A program made the translations under genes and the position numbers. A stretch of 64,000 nucleotides of DNA from FEB-25 sp963726315. GTDB taxonomy: Bacteria; Chloroflexota; Anaerolineae; Anaerolineales; UBA4823. The notes under the pieces are model-generated. The model was not told where the DNA came from and did not search any database. It was given only the letters and a program-made list of their open reading frames with translations. The first letter of the stretch is position 1. Every line of letters starts with the position of its first letter. The stretch spans positions 1,860,001-1,924,000 of the forward strand of contig CAVSBZ010000005.1 in the NCBI GenBank assembly GCA_963726315.1, read 5' to 3'. Shown here one piece after another: positions 18,976-28,191 of the stretch.

Positions 18976-20718
18976 TCACCTATCTGTTTCGCCCAAAACG
19001 ATATCGATTGAGCCGAGAATTACCACTACGTCGGCGATCTTACTACCGATGCACAGCGTCTCAAGCGGAGTCAGGTTGATAAATGATGGAGCGCGCACAT
19101 GGTAGCGCCATGGGTTGGGTTTCCCGTTGGAAATGACATAGAATCCCAGCTCTCCTTTGGGTCCTTCGACGCATCCATAAGCTTCGCCGGCCGGCACCCG
19201 AACCTGATATTGAGGCTTACCTTCCTGGATGGGTCCCTCGGGGATATCCTTCAATACTTGTTGGAGGATGCGCAAGCTCTGGTGGATCTCATCCAGGCGG
19301 ATCAGGTAACGGTCATATACATCGCCGTGGTAGCGAACCGCAACGTCGAAATCGAAACGGTTATAAATACTGTACGGCTGAGCGCGCCGCAAGTCGTAGG
19401 GCACACCGGAGGCACGCAGAACCGGACCCACCGCAGAGAAAGCAATCGCCTGTTCAGGGGTAAGGACGCCAATGCCCTCAGCGCGATGGCGGACAACCTC
19501 GTTATTGGTAATATACGTATTAAGGTCGTCGATCTTACGCGGCAAGCGATCAAGCACCAGGTCTTTCACCTTCTCGAGTGTACCGGGGGGCAGATCGCGG
19601 GCAACCCCACCGAAGCGGAAGTAATTGCACATCATCCTCGACCCCGAGACAGCTTCGAAAATGTCTAATATTAATTCACGTTCCTCAAATGCGTACAAGA
19701 AAGGAGTGAAGTAAGCGCCGAAGTCATTCATCAAGAAGCCAAAAAGAGCCAGGTGATTGACAATGCGGGTTAACTCTGCCATCATCACGCGGATGTACTC
19801 GGCGCGTTCAGGTGGAGCGATACCCATCAGCTTTTCCACCGCCAGGGCATAACCAAAATTATTACTCATCGAGTTAAAATAATCCAACCTATCGGTGTAG
19901 GGCATGTTACCAAGGTAAGTATTGCGTTCGCCAATTTTTTCATGATTGCGATGGAGATATCCCACGACGGGCTTTAACCCAACGATGGTTTCTCCATCCA
20001 ATTTAGCCGCCATTCGAAATACACCATGCGTAGAAGGGTGCTGGGGTCCAAGATTGACGATTACCTGCTCGGTACCGATCCCCGTATCTTCTTCCAGGCG
20101 CTGCATTTTGCTTAAACCAGCATAGAGGGCTGTCTCTGGCTCTGGCACCCAACTTTCCGGGTTAAAACCGCCGGGAAAATCCAAATTTCTCCCCAGCGGG
20201 TTCTTTTCTTCCGAGCTTTTGTAGAACCCAGCTGGCCAACGGCTCTTAAACGGTTTACCCTCATCTTCGTAGAACCCTTCCTTCCAATCTTTTCTGAGCG
20301 GATGACCGAAAAAGCCCTCCCAGGTGAGAATGCGGCGTAAGTCGGGATGACCTTCGAATTTGATTCCCAACAAGTCCCAGGCTTCCCGCTCCTGGAGCTC
20401 AGCTCCCGGATAAATGGGTACAGCTGAGGCAATCACTGGATGATCCCGGTTCAATTGAGCTTTGATCACCAGCGGTGAGCCGCCAGTCGACTTGCGGATG
20501 TGATACACAACTTCCATACTATTTTCAGGCAGGTAATCCACCCCGGTGACCGATGATAAATAGTCATAGCCTAAGTCATCACGAAGCTTCAGTAATGTGG
20601 ATGAAAGAAGCTCGGGTTTAACCAGGTAGCCGTCGTAGTTGGGACGCTCATCACGTGTGACAATATCCGGAAATATCTGGGTTAAATCTGAGGCAAGGAC
20701 GAAGTTTTGGTTACCCAT
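18976..20718 (-). CDS. nuoCD: NADH-quinone oxidoreductase fused subunits C and D
   Basis: 580 residues. The first ~190 residues are the 30-kDa subunit (YDYLSSVTGVDYLPEN, then GHPDLRRILTWEGFFGHPLRKDW). The remainder is the 49-kDa subunit (GPQHPSTHGVFR, HRNHEKIGE, then RAPSFINL). The fusion joins two parts of the quinone-reducing connecting module. TGGAG precedes the start by seven bases. It follows nuoB by 34 bases. NuoA, H and J-N and the E, F, G input module are not in the window, so they are either elsewhere or the complex is reduced. Confidence 0.95.
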   Translation of the reverse strand: MGNQNFVLASDLTQIFPDIVTRDERPNYDGYLVKPELLSSTLLKLRDDLGYDYLSSVTGVDYLPENSMEVVYHIRKSTGGSPLVIKAQLNRDHPVIASAVPIYPGAELQEREAWDLLGIKFEGHPDLRRILTWEGFFGHPLRKDWKEGFYEDEGKPFKSRWPAGFYKSSEEKNPLGRNLDFPGGFNPESWVPEPETALYAGLSKMQRLEEDTGIGTEQVIVNLGPQHPSTHGVFRMAAKLDGETIVGLKPVVGYLHRNHEKIGERNTYLGNMPYTDRLDYFNSMSNNFGYALAVEKLMGIAPPERAEYIRVMMAELTRIVNHLALFGFLMNDFGAYFTPFLYAFEERELILDIFEAVSGSRMMCNYFRFGGVARDLPPGTLEKVKDLVLDRLPRKIDDLNTYITNNEVVRHRAEGIGVLTPEQAIAFSAVGPVLRASGVPYDLRRAQPYSIYNRFDFDVAVRYHGDVYDRYLIRLDEIHQSLRILQQVLKDIPEGPIQEGKPQYQVRVPAGEAYGCVEGPKGELGFYVISNGKPNPWRYHVRAPSFINLTPLETLCIGSKIADVVVILGSIDIVLGETDR

Positions 20719-20752
20719 GAATATGCTCCATCAGTTTATGATCCATTGTCGA

Positions 20753-21430
20753 TTATCCTGCGTCTGGAGTGCTAGGTTCGTCGGGGGTTGGTTGATCAAT
20801 GGACTGCTGAGCTAAGAGCTTATTTTGAGAGTATTCTTTAATGCGGGCATACTCTCTCGGATCCATTAAATCTGGACCAAGCACAGGGACGGGCAGAGGC
20901 ACTTCGGGACCCTTGCGATACCAACGGACGGTCTTGATTGACTGTTTATCGATTAATTTCTGCAAGGTGATAAAACCATTGATTAATGCCTGGGGTGTCG
21001 GAGGGCAGCCCGCCACGTAAACATCCACCGGGAGGTACTCATCGACTCCAGAGACGACGTTATAACCTTCTTTGAAGGGACCACCGCCCGAGGCACAAGA
21101 GCCCATCGCAACCACGTATTTTGGCTCAGGCATCTGGTTATATAAGCGGACAATCTGAGGGACCATTTTCTTGGTGACAGTACCTGCGACGATCATCAAG
21201 TCTGACTGGCGAGGGCTGGGGCGCATGATTTCCATTCCGAAGCGGGCAAAGTCAAACCGGCTGGTGGCGGTGCAGATCATCTCAATAGCGCAACATGCCA
21301 ATCCGAACATCATAGGCCAGATCGACGACCGGCGTCCCCAGTTGTATATCTTATCCAGCGTGGTTATAGACACCTGTCCCATCAACTCGGGTGGAATATC
21401 ATACCCAGGGTTATTCAGGTCTTGACTCAT
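20753..21430 (-). CDS. nuoB: NADH-quinone oxidoreductase subunit B
   Basis: 225 residues. Holds cluster N2, the last Fe-S centre before quinone. The tandem-Cys pattern is complete: C46-C47 (GLACCAIEM), C112 (MGSCASGGG) and C142 (AGCPPTPQ). The C-terminal tail is longer than the conserved core, polar and Pro-rich. First gene of the long minus-strand run. GAGGAGG lies eight bases before the ATG, behind a near-consensus promoter. Confidence 0.95.
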   Translation of the reverse strand: MSQDLNNPGYDIPPELMGQVSITTLDKIYNWGRRSSIWPMMFGLACCAIEMICTATSRFDFARFGMEIMRPSPRQSDLMIVAGTVTKKMVPQIVRLYNQMPEPKYVVAMGSCASGGGPFKEGYNVVSGVDEYLPVDVYVAGCPPTPQALINGFITLQKLIDKQSIKTVRWYRKGPEVPLPVPVLGPDLMDPREYARIKEYSQNKLLAQQSIDQPTPDEPSTPDAG

Positions 21431-21468
21431 AAATTGTGCCTCCTCAACGTGGATTCCATGCCTAGGGA

Positions 21469-21495
21469 ATTATACCCCATCAGATATCGTGTCAA
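21469..21495 (-). promoter_or_regulatory. Near-consensus sigma-70 promoter of the nuo operon
   Basis: On the minus strand TTGACA (21490-21495) and TATAAT (21469-21474) are both perfect consensus hexamers, separated by 15 bases, slightly short of the ideal 17. The nuoB start lies about 39 bases downstream. The palindrome at 21505-21520 lies immediately upstream of the -35 box. Confidence 0.75.
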
Positions 21496-21504
21496 GCGAT
21501 TTAC

Positions 21505-21520
21505 GCAAATATATATTTGC
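21505..21520. promoter_or_regulatory. Perfect 16-bp palindrome, candidate operator
   Basis: GCAAATATATATTTGC reads the same on both strands. It sits between the divergent nuo and regulator promoters, overlapping the regulator -35 and starting 10 bases from the nuo -35. The adjacent HTH protein is the obvious candidate ligand. No binding data can be deduced from sequence. Confidence 0.6.
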
Positions 21521-21544
21521 ATTTATCGGGTAATTTGATATACT
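21517..21544 (+). promoter_or_regulatory. Promoter of the SufR-like regulator
   Basis: TTGCAT (21517-21522) and TATACT (21539-21544) are separated by 16 bases. Initiation would fall near 21551, leaving only a few bases before the ATG at 21559. The -35 overlaps the palindrome, so autorepression is plausible. Confidence 0.55.
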
Positions 21545-21558
21545 TAGAGATAACTCAA

Positions 21559-22182
21559 ATGGCGACCTCACGACAGAAGATATTAAACTACATTCTTGAG
21601 CAGAAAACCGCAACGGTGGAGGAGTTAAGCAAGGTGTTCAAAGTGACACCCGCTAACATTCGTCACCACCTGTCCATTTTGATCGAACAAGGGAGTATCA
21701 GGATCATTGGGTTGAAATCAGCTGAGTTTAAGGGACGCCCGGCTCAAATATACAGCAGCGCGCAACAAACCAATCAAAACAACCTCGAAGCGTTGACTGA
21801 AGTACTTTTATCGCAGGCACTCAAAAATATTGAACAGAATGAAGCTGGGGCAGTGTTAAAAAACGTTGCCGATCAAATGGTAGCCGACTTTCCAGTGGAT
21901 AAACATAACCCGACCAGGCAGTTATACTCGTCCATCCGGATGCTCAATCGCATGAATTACCAGGCACACTGGGAAGCACACGGGGATAATCCGCGCATTA
22001 TGATGGGTCACTGCCCATACATCACCCTACTTACCCGCCACCCGGAAATATGCCAGATGGACGAATTCGTGCTCGAGGCCTTACTGGATGCACCCGTAGA
22101 ACATCTTGAAAAGCTTAGCAACGACGGGCGAGGATTATCGCAATGTGTGTTTTCTGTGCGTCAATCGGCGCCAGACAATTAA
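21559..22182 (+). CDS. SufR-like winged-helix regulator with conserved cysteines
   Basis: 207 residues from ATG 21559, chosen over a TTG at 21517 because the promoter -10 lies between them. The N-terminal HTH (about 8-60) has EELSKVFKVTPANIRHHLSIL and the wing KGRPAQIY, typical of the DeoR/ArsR-like SufR group. The C-terminal part contains C152-x12-C165 and C196. SufR proteins use four Cys starting with C-x12-C to hold an Fe-S cluster; here only three are present. It diverges from the nuo operon across a palindrome. Inference: an Fe-S- or redox-responsive regulator of the Nuo-Mrp-Kor operon and of itself. Confidence 0.82.
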   Translation: MATSRQKILNYILEQKTATVEELSKVFKVTPANIRHHLSILIEQGSIRIIGLKSAEFKGRPAQIYSSAQQTNQNNLEALTEVLLSQALKNIEQNEAGAVLKNVADQMVADFPVDKHNPTRQLYSSIRMLNRMNYQAHWEAHGDNPRIMMGHCPYITLLTRHPEICQMDEFVLEALLDAPVEHLEKLSNDGRGLSQCVFSVRQSAPDN

Positions 22183-22269
22183 ATGCTGTACAACCCAGAT
22201 AATATAATATATAATATATAATATATCGAACGTTTGAAACAACCCTGTCCTCTAATATGAAAGTAAAAC

Positions 22270-23034
22270 ATGGACCAATTAAATCCCATCGCTGAGTCGG
22301 GCGAGTTACTGCGTAAACGCTCATTGACCGACGAAGTATATGAGTATCTTTCCGGCAAGATCATTGCTGGTAAATATTCCTCGGGCGATTGGCTGCGGCA
22401 GGAGGATATTTCCACCTTACTGGGCGTCAGCCAGACACCGGTTCGAGAAGCACTTGATCGCCTGGTCGCCAGCGGTCTGGCAGAACGCGCGCCCTACCGA
22501 GGGGTCAGGGTACCGATATTGGAAGCAAAGGAAATCGTAGATGCGTTCCTATTTCGACTAATTTTAGAGACGACCGGGGCGCGATTTGCAGCAAAAGCGA
22601 TTCTCCCTGAGGAAGTAGAAGCCCTCTCAACTTTGGTTGAAAAAACTGCCAACCTGCTTACCCTGGAAGATATGCCCGTCCTGCGCCAAATGAACAAGCA
22701 ATTCCATACTCGCATCGTCGAGGACGCAGGCAGTCCCTTATTAAGCAAATTGTATGAGATGACTACCAATGCTTTTCCAGATTGGATGCTATACGAATAT
22801 ATGTTCCGTCATCCTGAGCTGCTAGCCTCCAGCTTGAACAATGAATACAATGAACACAAAGCAATCGTAGATGCGCTGGTGAGTAAGGACGCTGAAGCCG
22901 CTTCATATCAAGTTGCCCAGCACATAAAAAATCTTTGGCAAAATCTCCAGGCATATTTAAATATCTCTGGTGATTCAGTGCTGGAAGTTGATAAACAAAT
23001 CGGGGCAATGTTCCCGGATCATCAAAATATATAA
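22270..23034 (+). CDS. GntR-family (FadR/FCD) transcriptional regulator
   Basis: 254 residues. A GntR winged helix (about 18-85) with GKIIAGKYSSGDWLRQEDISTL and SQTPVREALDRLVASGLAER is followed by an all-helical FCD effector domain (about 90-230) with metal-ligand-like residues (FHTRIVE, then EHKAIVDAL). FCD regulators bind organic acids or related small molecules. It opens the corrinoid/MttB cluster, 19 bases before the corrinoid gene, and so probably controls it. An AT-repeat tract (22201-22226) and an imperfect palindrome TCGAACGTTTGA (22226-22237) lie upstream. Confidence 0.9.
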   Translation: MDQLNPIAESGELLRKRSLTDEVYEYLSGKIIAGKYSSGDWLRQEDISTLLGVSQTPVREALDRLVASGLAERAPYRGVRVPILEAKEIVDAFLFRLILETTGARFAAKAILPEEVEALSTLVEKTANLLTLEDMPVLRQMNKQFHTRIVEDAGSPLLSKLYEMTTNAFPDWMLYEYMFRHPELLASSLNNEYNEHKAIVDALVSKDAEAASYQVAQHIKNLWQNLQAYLNISGDSVLEVDKQIGAMFPDHQNI

Positions 23035-23053
23035 AGGAACTAAGGAGAAAACC

Positions 23054-23704
23054 ATGCAAACCGAAGAATTATTCAAAGCGATGGCGCAAAGCATCACAGA
23101 TGGTGAAGCAGAGCAAGCGGCTGAGCTAGCCAAACAATCCATTGAACTGGGAATCGATCCGCTGGATGCGATTAACAAGGGATTTGTCAATGGAGTGAAC
23201 TATGTTGGTGACCAGTTCAGTTGTGGAAATATGTATCTCCCTGAGCTGGTGATGGCTGGTGAAGCGATGAAGGCCGCTGTAGCCGTCCTGGAGCCAGAAC
23301 TTGCACGGCGTGGTTCCGAACGGAAGATGCTTGGAAAGGTCGTCTTGTGCACTGTGGAGGGCGATATCCATGAAATTGGTAAAACTCTGGTTGGAACAAT
23401 GCTTTCAGCCACAGGATTTCAGGTCTATGACATGGGGGTAGACGTCCCGGTGATGAAGGTGGTGGAAAAAGCGCGTGAAGTAGGAGCAGACATCGTAGCG
23501 TTAAGTGCCCTGCTTACTACAACAATGGTGCACCAAAAAGATGTAGTCGAAGCGTTGGAAGACATCGGTTTACGCAGTAAAGTGAAGGTAATGGTCGGTG
23601 GGGCACCAGTAACCCAGGAATGGGTCAAGCAAATCGGAGCTGACGGATACAGCGAGGATGCCATCGGGGCTGCGCGTGTCGCTAAACAACTTCTCGGTGT
23701 CTGA
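23054..23704 (+). CDS. Corrinoid (B12-binding) methyl-carrier protein, MttC/MtbC type
   Basis: 216 residues from ATG 23054, preceded by AAGGAG. An upstream in-frame start at 22970 lies inside the previous gene and is not preferred. The N-terminal helical cap (1-90) and the Rossmann-type B12 domain are both present. The cobalt-ligand motif is D104-I-H106-E-I-G109 (VEGDIHEIGKT), followed by SALLTTT and GGAPVTQEW. It should receive a methyl group from one or several of the four MttB-type enzymes in the cluster and pass it to a second methyltransferase. Neither that enzyme nor a reductive activator (RamA) is in the window. Confidence 0.93.
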   Translation: MQTEELFKAMAQSITDGEAEQAAELAKQSIELGIDPLDAINKGFVNGVNYVGDQFSCGNMYLPELVMAGEAMKAAVAVLEPELARRGSERKMLGKVVLCTVEGDIHEIGKTLVGTMLSATGFQVYDMGVDVPVMKVVEKAREVGADIVALSALLTTTMVHQKDVVEALEDIGLRSKVKVMVGGAPVTQEWVKQIGADGYSEDAIGAARVAKQLLGV

Positions 23705-23710
23705 TCCTTA

Positions 23711-25174
23711 TTGGATACCGTTATGACTGGAAAAATAAAATCTATCACCAACCCGAAGCTCAGCCTTGAGATCCTTACCCCGGAGGAAATTAACCGCATC
23801 CACACCGCCACGCTGGATATTATCGAGACTACCGGCATCCGCTTCCCTTCCAAGCGCGCCTTAGATATTTGGGAAGAGCACGGCGCACAGGTTGACCGGA
23901 AGACTTCGATTGTAAAGGTACCAGGTCAGATCATCGAAGATGCACTCAAATTAGCTCCTGCAAAGTATGATTTAGCAGCCCGTAAACCAGAACAAGATCT
24001 GCCCCTGGATGGCAACCATGTTTTCCTGGGTACAGACGGTTGCGGGGTAGAAGTGCTGGATATTCAAACCAATAAACGCCGGATGTCCACTTGGCAGGAT
24101 GTAGCTGATATCGCCAGGATCGCGGATGCGCTGGAGGAAATTGCATTCCATTGGGTAGCGGTATCCGCGCAAGATTTACCCCCAAAGACCCGCGGCTTGA
24201 ACGAGCTGAGAGCGATATGGGAAAACTCCACCAAACACGCCCAAACTGAAAGTATCTACAATGAATGGGAAGCCAAGGCTGCGGTAGAGATGGCGGCAGT
24301 GATCGCGGGCGGTAGGGAAGCGCTACGAAAACGCCCGGTGCTTTCGATCATGCAATGCACTGCCCCGCCACTCGGCCAGGATGGAGGCAGCGTGGATGCT
24401 GCTTTAATCGGCGCGGAAGTTGGTCTGCCGGTCGGATTTATGACTATGGCGGCCTGTTTAACCACCGGACCTGCAACAATGGCCGGCAACCTAGTGGTGG
24501 GCAACGCAGAGGTAATCAGTGCAACGGCACTGATCGAGCTGGCGTTCCCAGGTGCGCCTGTGTTCTATGCAGCGGCACAAACCGCATCTGACCTGCGCTC
24601 CGGTGCTTATACCGGCGGCGGACCGGAAGATTTTCTGTTTGGTGCGGCACAAAATAAGCTCTCCGATTTTTATAATATCCCCTTATCCATGGGTTCATTC
24701 GCTACAGGCGCCAAAGAACCCAACTGGCACGCGGGTGTCGAAAACAGCCTGTCCACATTCATGGCAAGCCTGGTGATGTCGGATATGCTCCTGGGCGTCG
24801 GTCTGTTACACGGCAGCCGGATCTGGTCTTATTCACAAATGCTGATGGATTGTGAGATATTCTCCATTATCCATAAGGTGATGCAGGGTATTGTCGTCGA
24901 TGATGAAACGCTGGCGTTGGATGTGATCCGCAGTGTCGGACCGGGTGGTAACTTCTTGAGCCAAAAACATACTCTGAAGCACATGCGAGAGATTTTTATC
25001 CCGCAGTTTATGGACCGCCGTCCATATAACGCTTGGGAAGAGAAACATGACGATGGGCGGGATTGGGCACTCGAAAAAGCAAGGAATATCCTTAAAACCC
25101 ACCAACCAGAACCCCTGGATGCAGGTGTAGCTGCAGAACTCAAGAAAATCATTGCCTCCATCAAGGTAGAGTGA
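23711..25174 (+). CDS. MttB-superfamily methyltransferase 1 (non-pyrrolysine)
   Basis: 487 residues from a TTG at 23711; an ATG 12 bases further (23723) is at least as likely. It belongs to the trimethylamine-methyltransferase (MttB) superfamily: N-terminal LTPEEINRIHTATLDIIETTGIRF, the barrel segment MAACLTTGPATMAGN, then SLGGNFLSQ-like GPGGNFLSQKHTLKH near the end. No in-frame stop codon interrupts it, so it lacks pyrrolysine. Known non-Pyl members demethylate glycine betaine, proline betaine or carnitine. It follows the corrinoid gene by 18 bases or fewer and overlaps the next methyltransferase gene by four bases. Substrate not predictable. Confidence 0.88.
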   Translation: MDTVMTGKIKSITNPKLSLEILTPEEINRIHTATLDIIETTGIRFPSKRALDIWEEHGAQVDRKTSIVKVPGQIIEDALKLAPAKYDLAARKPEQDLPLDGNHVFLGTDGCGVEVLDIQTNKRRMSTWQDVADIARIADALEEIAFHWVAVSAQDLPPKTRGLNELRAIWENSTKHAQTESIYNEWEAKAAVEMAAVIAGGREALRKRPVLSIMQCTAPPLGQDGGSVDAALIGAEVGLPVGFMTMAACLTTGPATMAGNLVVGNAEVISATALIELAFPGAPVFYAAAQTASDLRSGAYTGGGPEDFLFGAAQNKLSDFYNIPLSMGSFATGAKEPNWHAGVENSLSTFMASLVMSDMLLGVGLLHGSRIWSYSQMLMDCEIFSIIHKVMQGIVVDDETLALDVIRSVGPGGNFLSQKHTLKHMREIFIPQFMDRRPYNAWEEKHDDGRDWALEKARNILKTHQPEPLDAGVAAELKKIIASIKVE

Positions 25175-26637
25175 AAAATATGCAGCCCAATATCACCCTG
25201 CTCGATGATGAATTGGTCAAGCAAATCCTTGATGAGGCATTTCAGCTGTTGATAAACCCGGGGATCAAAGTGCAGTCCCCGCAGGCACGAGAATTATTGG
25301 AAGGTGCTGGTGCCAAGGTAGATAAAGAAGCTGAGGTAGTACAGATCCCTGAAAAGCTGGTCTACCAGGCTCTGGAAACAGTACCGCACCAGTTCTACCT
25401 TTACGACCGGAATGGCAACCCGAAAGTCAACTACGGTGGAAATGCAGTCCACTTCGACCCTGGATCATCCGGTGTACATATCCTGGACCCGGTGACAAAC
25501 GAGCACCGACCATCCCTATCCGGTGACCTGGTCAATATTGTAAAATTGACCGAAATGTTACCGCAGTATGACGCACAATCGACTGCGGTAATATGCAATG
25601 AAATTCCCAAGTCGATCAGCGACCTGTATCGCTTATACCTGGTACTCTTGCATTCAACCAAACCCATCGTCACGGGCGCTTTTGCCATCCCTACGCTCGA
25701 GGTGATGGTGGATATGTTGGCGATATTCGCTGGCAGCCGAAAAGCGCTGGCTGAAAAACCACAGGCAGTATTCGACGTCTGTCCTTCGCCCCCGCTGATC
25801 TGGAGTAATTTTGGAGCGCAAAACTTAATCGACCTGGCACATGCCGGTGTACCGGCTCAGATGGTCTCGATGCCGCTGGCAGGTGCAACTGCTCCGGTGA
25901 CATTGGTAGGTTCTGTCGTTCAACATGCAGCCGAATGCTTGAGCGGGATCACGATTCACCAGCTGGCAAAACCAGGATCCCCGATTGTTTGGGGTGGAGC
26001 GCCGGCTATCTTCGATATGCGTAAAGGCACCACTCCAATGGGGGCAGTTGAAACCGCGATGATCGATGCCTCATATGCCCAAATTGGTAAATTCATCGGG
26101 CTACCCACCCATACCTACTTATGCGCCAGTGATGCGAAAATCATTGATGCCCAGGCAGGACTGGAAAGCGGAATGGGTGCCATCATCGGTGCCCTCGCCG
26201 GGATCAATATGATCTCTGGTGCCGGCATGCTGGATTTCCTGGCATGTTTCAGCCTGGAAAAACTGGTCATTGACGCTGAAATTGTGGCGATGGCGAAACG
26301 TCTTCTCTCTGGCATACACACCCCCACCGAAACATTGGCGACTGCCATGTTCGAGGGGATTAACTTCAAGGGTGATTTCCTCAGGCAAAAGGTGACGCGT
26401 GACCTGTTCAGCCAGGAGCAGTACATCCCATCAAAGGTGTTGGATCGCGACTCAATCCGTGGATGGCACCAGGATGGCAGCTTAAATACCCTGGAACGGG
26501 CTAGAATACAGGTCGACCAACTGTTGAGCCAGTACAATGAGCCTGCCTTGCCACAAGACCAGGTGTCTGAGCTGCGTAAATTGGTGAATTATCATGCCAT
26601 GCAGGCGGGTATGGATTCTTTGCTTGAACTTAATTAA
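25171..26637 (+). CDS. MttB-superfamily methyltransferase 2 (non-pyrrolysine)
   Basis: 488 residues from GTG 25171, overlapping the preceding stop; ATG 25180 is an alternative and AAGG precedes either. It has the family layout: LLDDELVKQILDEAFQLL at the N-terminus, HFDPGSSGVHILD, MPLAGATAPVTLVGS in the barrel and GDFLRQKVTRDLF near the end. There is no pyrrolysine codon. It is clearly diverged from its three paralogs, which suggests a different substrate rather than a recent duplication. Translational coupling to gene 1 implies balanced expression, perhaps a heteromeric or sequential use. Confidence 0.88.
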   Translation: MKNMQPNITLLDDELVKQILDEAFQLLINPGIKVQSPQARELLEGAGAKVDKEAEVVQIPEKLVYQALETVPHQFYLYDRNGNPKVNYGGNAVHFDPGSSGVHILDPVTNEHRPSLSGDLVNIVKLTEMLPQYDAQSTAVICNEIPKSISDLYRLYLVLLHSTKPIVTGAFAIPTLEVMVDMLAIFAGSRKALAEKPQAVFDVCPSPPLIWSNFGAQNLIDLAHAGVPAQMVSMPLAGATAPVTLVGSVVQHAAECLSGITIHQLAKPGSPIVWGGAPAIFDMRKGTTPMGAVETAMIDASYAQIGKFIGLPTHTYLCASDAKIIDAQAGLESGMGAIIGALAGINMISGAGMLDFLACFSLEKLVIDAEIVAMAKRLLSGIHTPTETLATAMFEGINFKGDFLRQKVTRDLFSQEQYIPSKVLDRDSIRGWHQDGSLNTLERARIQVDQLLSQYNEPALPQDQVSELRKLVNYHAMQAGMDSLLELN

Positions 26638-26756
26638 GCATTACGATCAAACCGCTGCCTCCTGGAGAGGTGTGATCCTTCGCACTGCTCCAGGCAAAAA
26701 TTTATCCGTCTCGGGAATGAGACAGTCAATAAAATTATTAGTCTCCAAAGGAGATT

Positions 26757-28172
26757 ATGGACAAATTAAGGTTAATGTCTGAATCTGATGTGGAAGCAGT
26801 TCATTCTGCAAGCCTGCGCGTGCTGGCAGATACAGGGATCTTTCTGTCTCATCCAGAAGCACGTGATATTTTATCCGCTGCAGGAGCGTCAATTCAAAAC
26901 GACAGGGTGTACCTACCACCTGAATTGGTCGAGGCACAGGTCTCCAAGGCTGGCACCAAGGTGAGTATTCGCGGCCGGAACGGAACGATTAAAACACTCG
27001 GAGACCAATCTCTGCACTGGCATAACCTGGGCGGAGCGCGGGATATATTCGATGCCGGAACCGGCAAACGTCGTAAAGCCATGTTGAAAGACCTGCAGGA
27101 CTGCACCCGGTTGCTCGACGCATTAGACGGGGTGACCACAATCACTCCATTTTTCACTCCCCAGGACGTCTCCGGGCACCTGATGTCTTTAGCGATGTAC
27201 CGCCACGCCATCCCGAATACCACCAAGCCTCTTCAAGGACCCGGCGTGCAAACTGCCCAGGAAGTTCAATTTGCAATCCAAATGGCTTCGATCATCGGGA
27301 AACCTGGTGAGACATTTTCATTGAGTGTTTCACCGGTCAGCCCTTTAAGCTTTCCGAATGATGGGGCGGCAGCAATCATCGAAATCGCGCGCCACGGAAT
27401 ACCATTTGCTCCTTTACCCTGCCCCACCGCAGGGACGACAGCTCCGTTTTCCATCGCAGGAGCAGTCACACAACAAAATGCGGAGATCCTGGCGTCAATC
27501 GTCCTTGCTCAGCTGGTTCAGCCAGGTTTACCGATCATTTACTGTGGACGCCTGGCAATGATGGAACCACGTACAGGGATATCCGTGTGGGGAGGGGTTG
27601 AACTGGGTTTGGCTTCAGCAGCCACGGTGCAAATCGGTCATCGCTATGGGTTGCCGGTTAATGTGTATGGTTTCTCGACCAATTCTCACACCCTGGATAT
27701 CCAGAATGGTTTTGAGCGTTCGCTTAACGCAATGATCCCTGCACTCGCCGGAGCCGATGAGTTATCTGGCATCGGGGAAATGGAAGCAGGTGTGATGGGT
27801 TCATTTGCTCAAATCGTATGCGATAACGAGATCGCGGCAAGCGTACGCAGGGTGATGAAAGGCTTTGATGTAACGGACGAATCATTGGCGGTGGAGGTGA
27901 TCGCATCTGCAATGAACAGCAGCCACAATTTCCTGGGGCAAAAACACACCATGCGTTACCTCAAAGCTGGCGAAGTGCTGCTGACCTCATTGGCTGAACG
28001 TGGCTCTTGGGAATCATGGGAGACAAACAGTCGTACTGGAATGGCTGAACGTGCTCAAGCCGCGGCTGACCAGATCCTGCAGGACCACGAAGTTCCACCG
28101 CTCTCGCTGGACCAGGAAAGAGAACTGGACGAAATCTTAAGCGAAGCGGACCATAAGCTGAAGAAAATATGA
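26757..28172 (+). CDS. MttB-superfamily methyltransferase 3 (non-pyrrolysine)
   Basis: 471 residues, ATG preceded by AAAGGAGATT. Signature segments are MSESDVEAVHSASLRVLADTG, LHWHNLGGARDIFD, CPTAGTTAPFSIAGAV and NSSHNFLGQKHTMRYL. It is full length for the family with no in-frame stop. A 119-base gap separates it from gene 2, longer than other gaps in this cluster. It holds a good ribosome binding site and a short TCTC-GGGAAT-GAGA stem, so a secondary promoter or processing site is possible. Substrate unknown. Confidence 0.88.
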   Translation: MDKLRLMSESDVEAVHSASLRVLADTGIFLSHPEARDILSAAGASIQNDRVYLPPELVEAQVSKAGTKVSIRGRNGTIKTLGDQSLHWHNLGGARDIFDAGTGKRRKAMLKDLQDCTRLLDALDGVTTITPFFTPQDVSGHLMSLAMYRHAIPNTTKPLQGPGVQTAQEVQFAIQMASIIGKPGETFSLSVSPVSPLSFPNDGAAAIIEIARHGIPFAPLPCPTAGTTAPFSIAGAVTQQNAEILASIVLAQLVQPGLPIIYCGRLAMMEPRTGISVWGGVELGLASAATVQIGHRYGLPVNVYGFSTNSHTLDIQNGFERSLNAMIPALAGADELSGIGEMEAGVMGSFAQIVCDNEIAASVRRVMKGFDVTDESLAVEVIASAMNSSHNFLGQKHTMRYLKAGEVLLTSLAERGSWESWETNSRTGMAERAQAAADQILQDHEVPPLSLDQERELDEILSEADHKLKKI

Positions 28173-28191
28173 GATACAAAAGGAAACTATT

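Noticed and set aside
22195..22230. AT-repeat tract as a riboswitch or terminator before the GntR gene
   Set aside because: It is a simple TATA-type repeat with no conserved core, and no cobalamin-riboswitch box was seen. Possible promoter melting region only.
22234..22258. TTGAAA ... TAATAT as promoter of the GntR gene
   Set aside because: The hexamers are only 13 bases apart, too close for a sigma-70 promoter.
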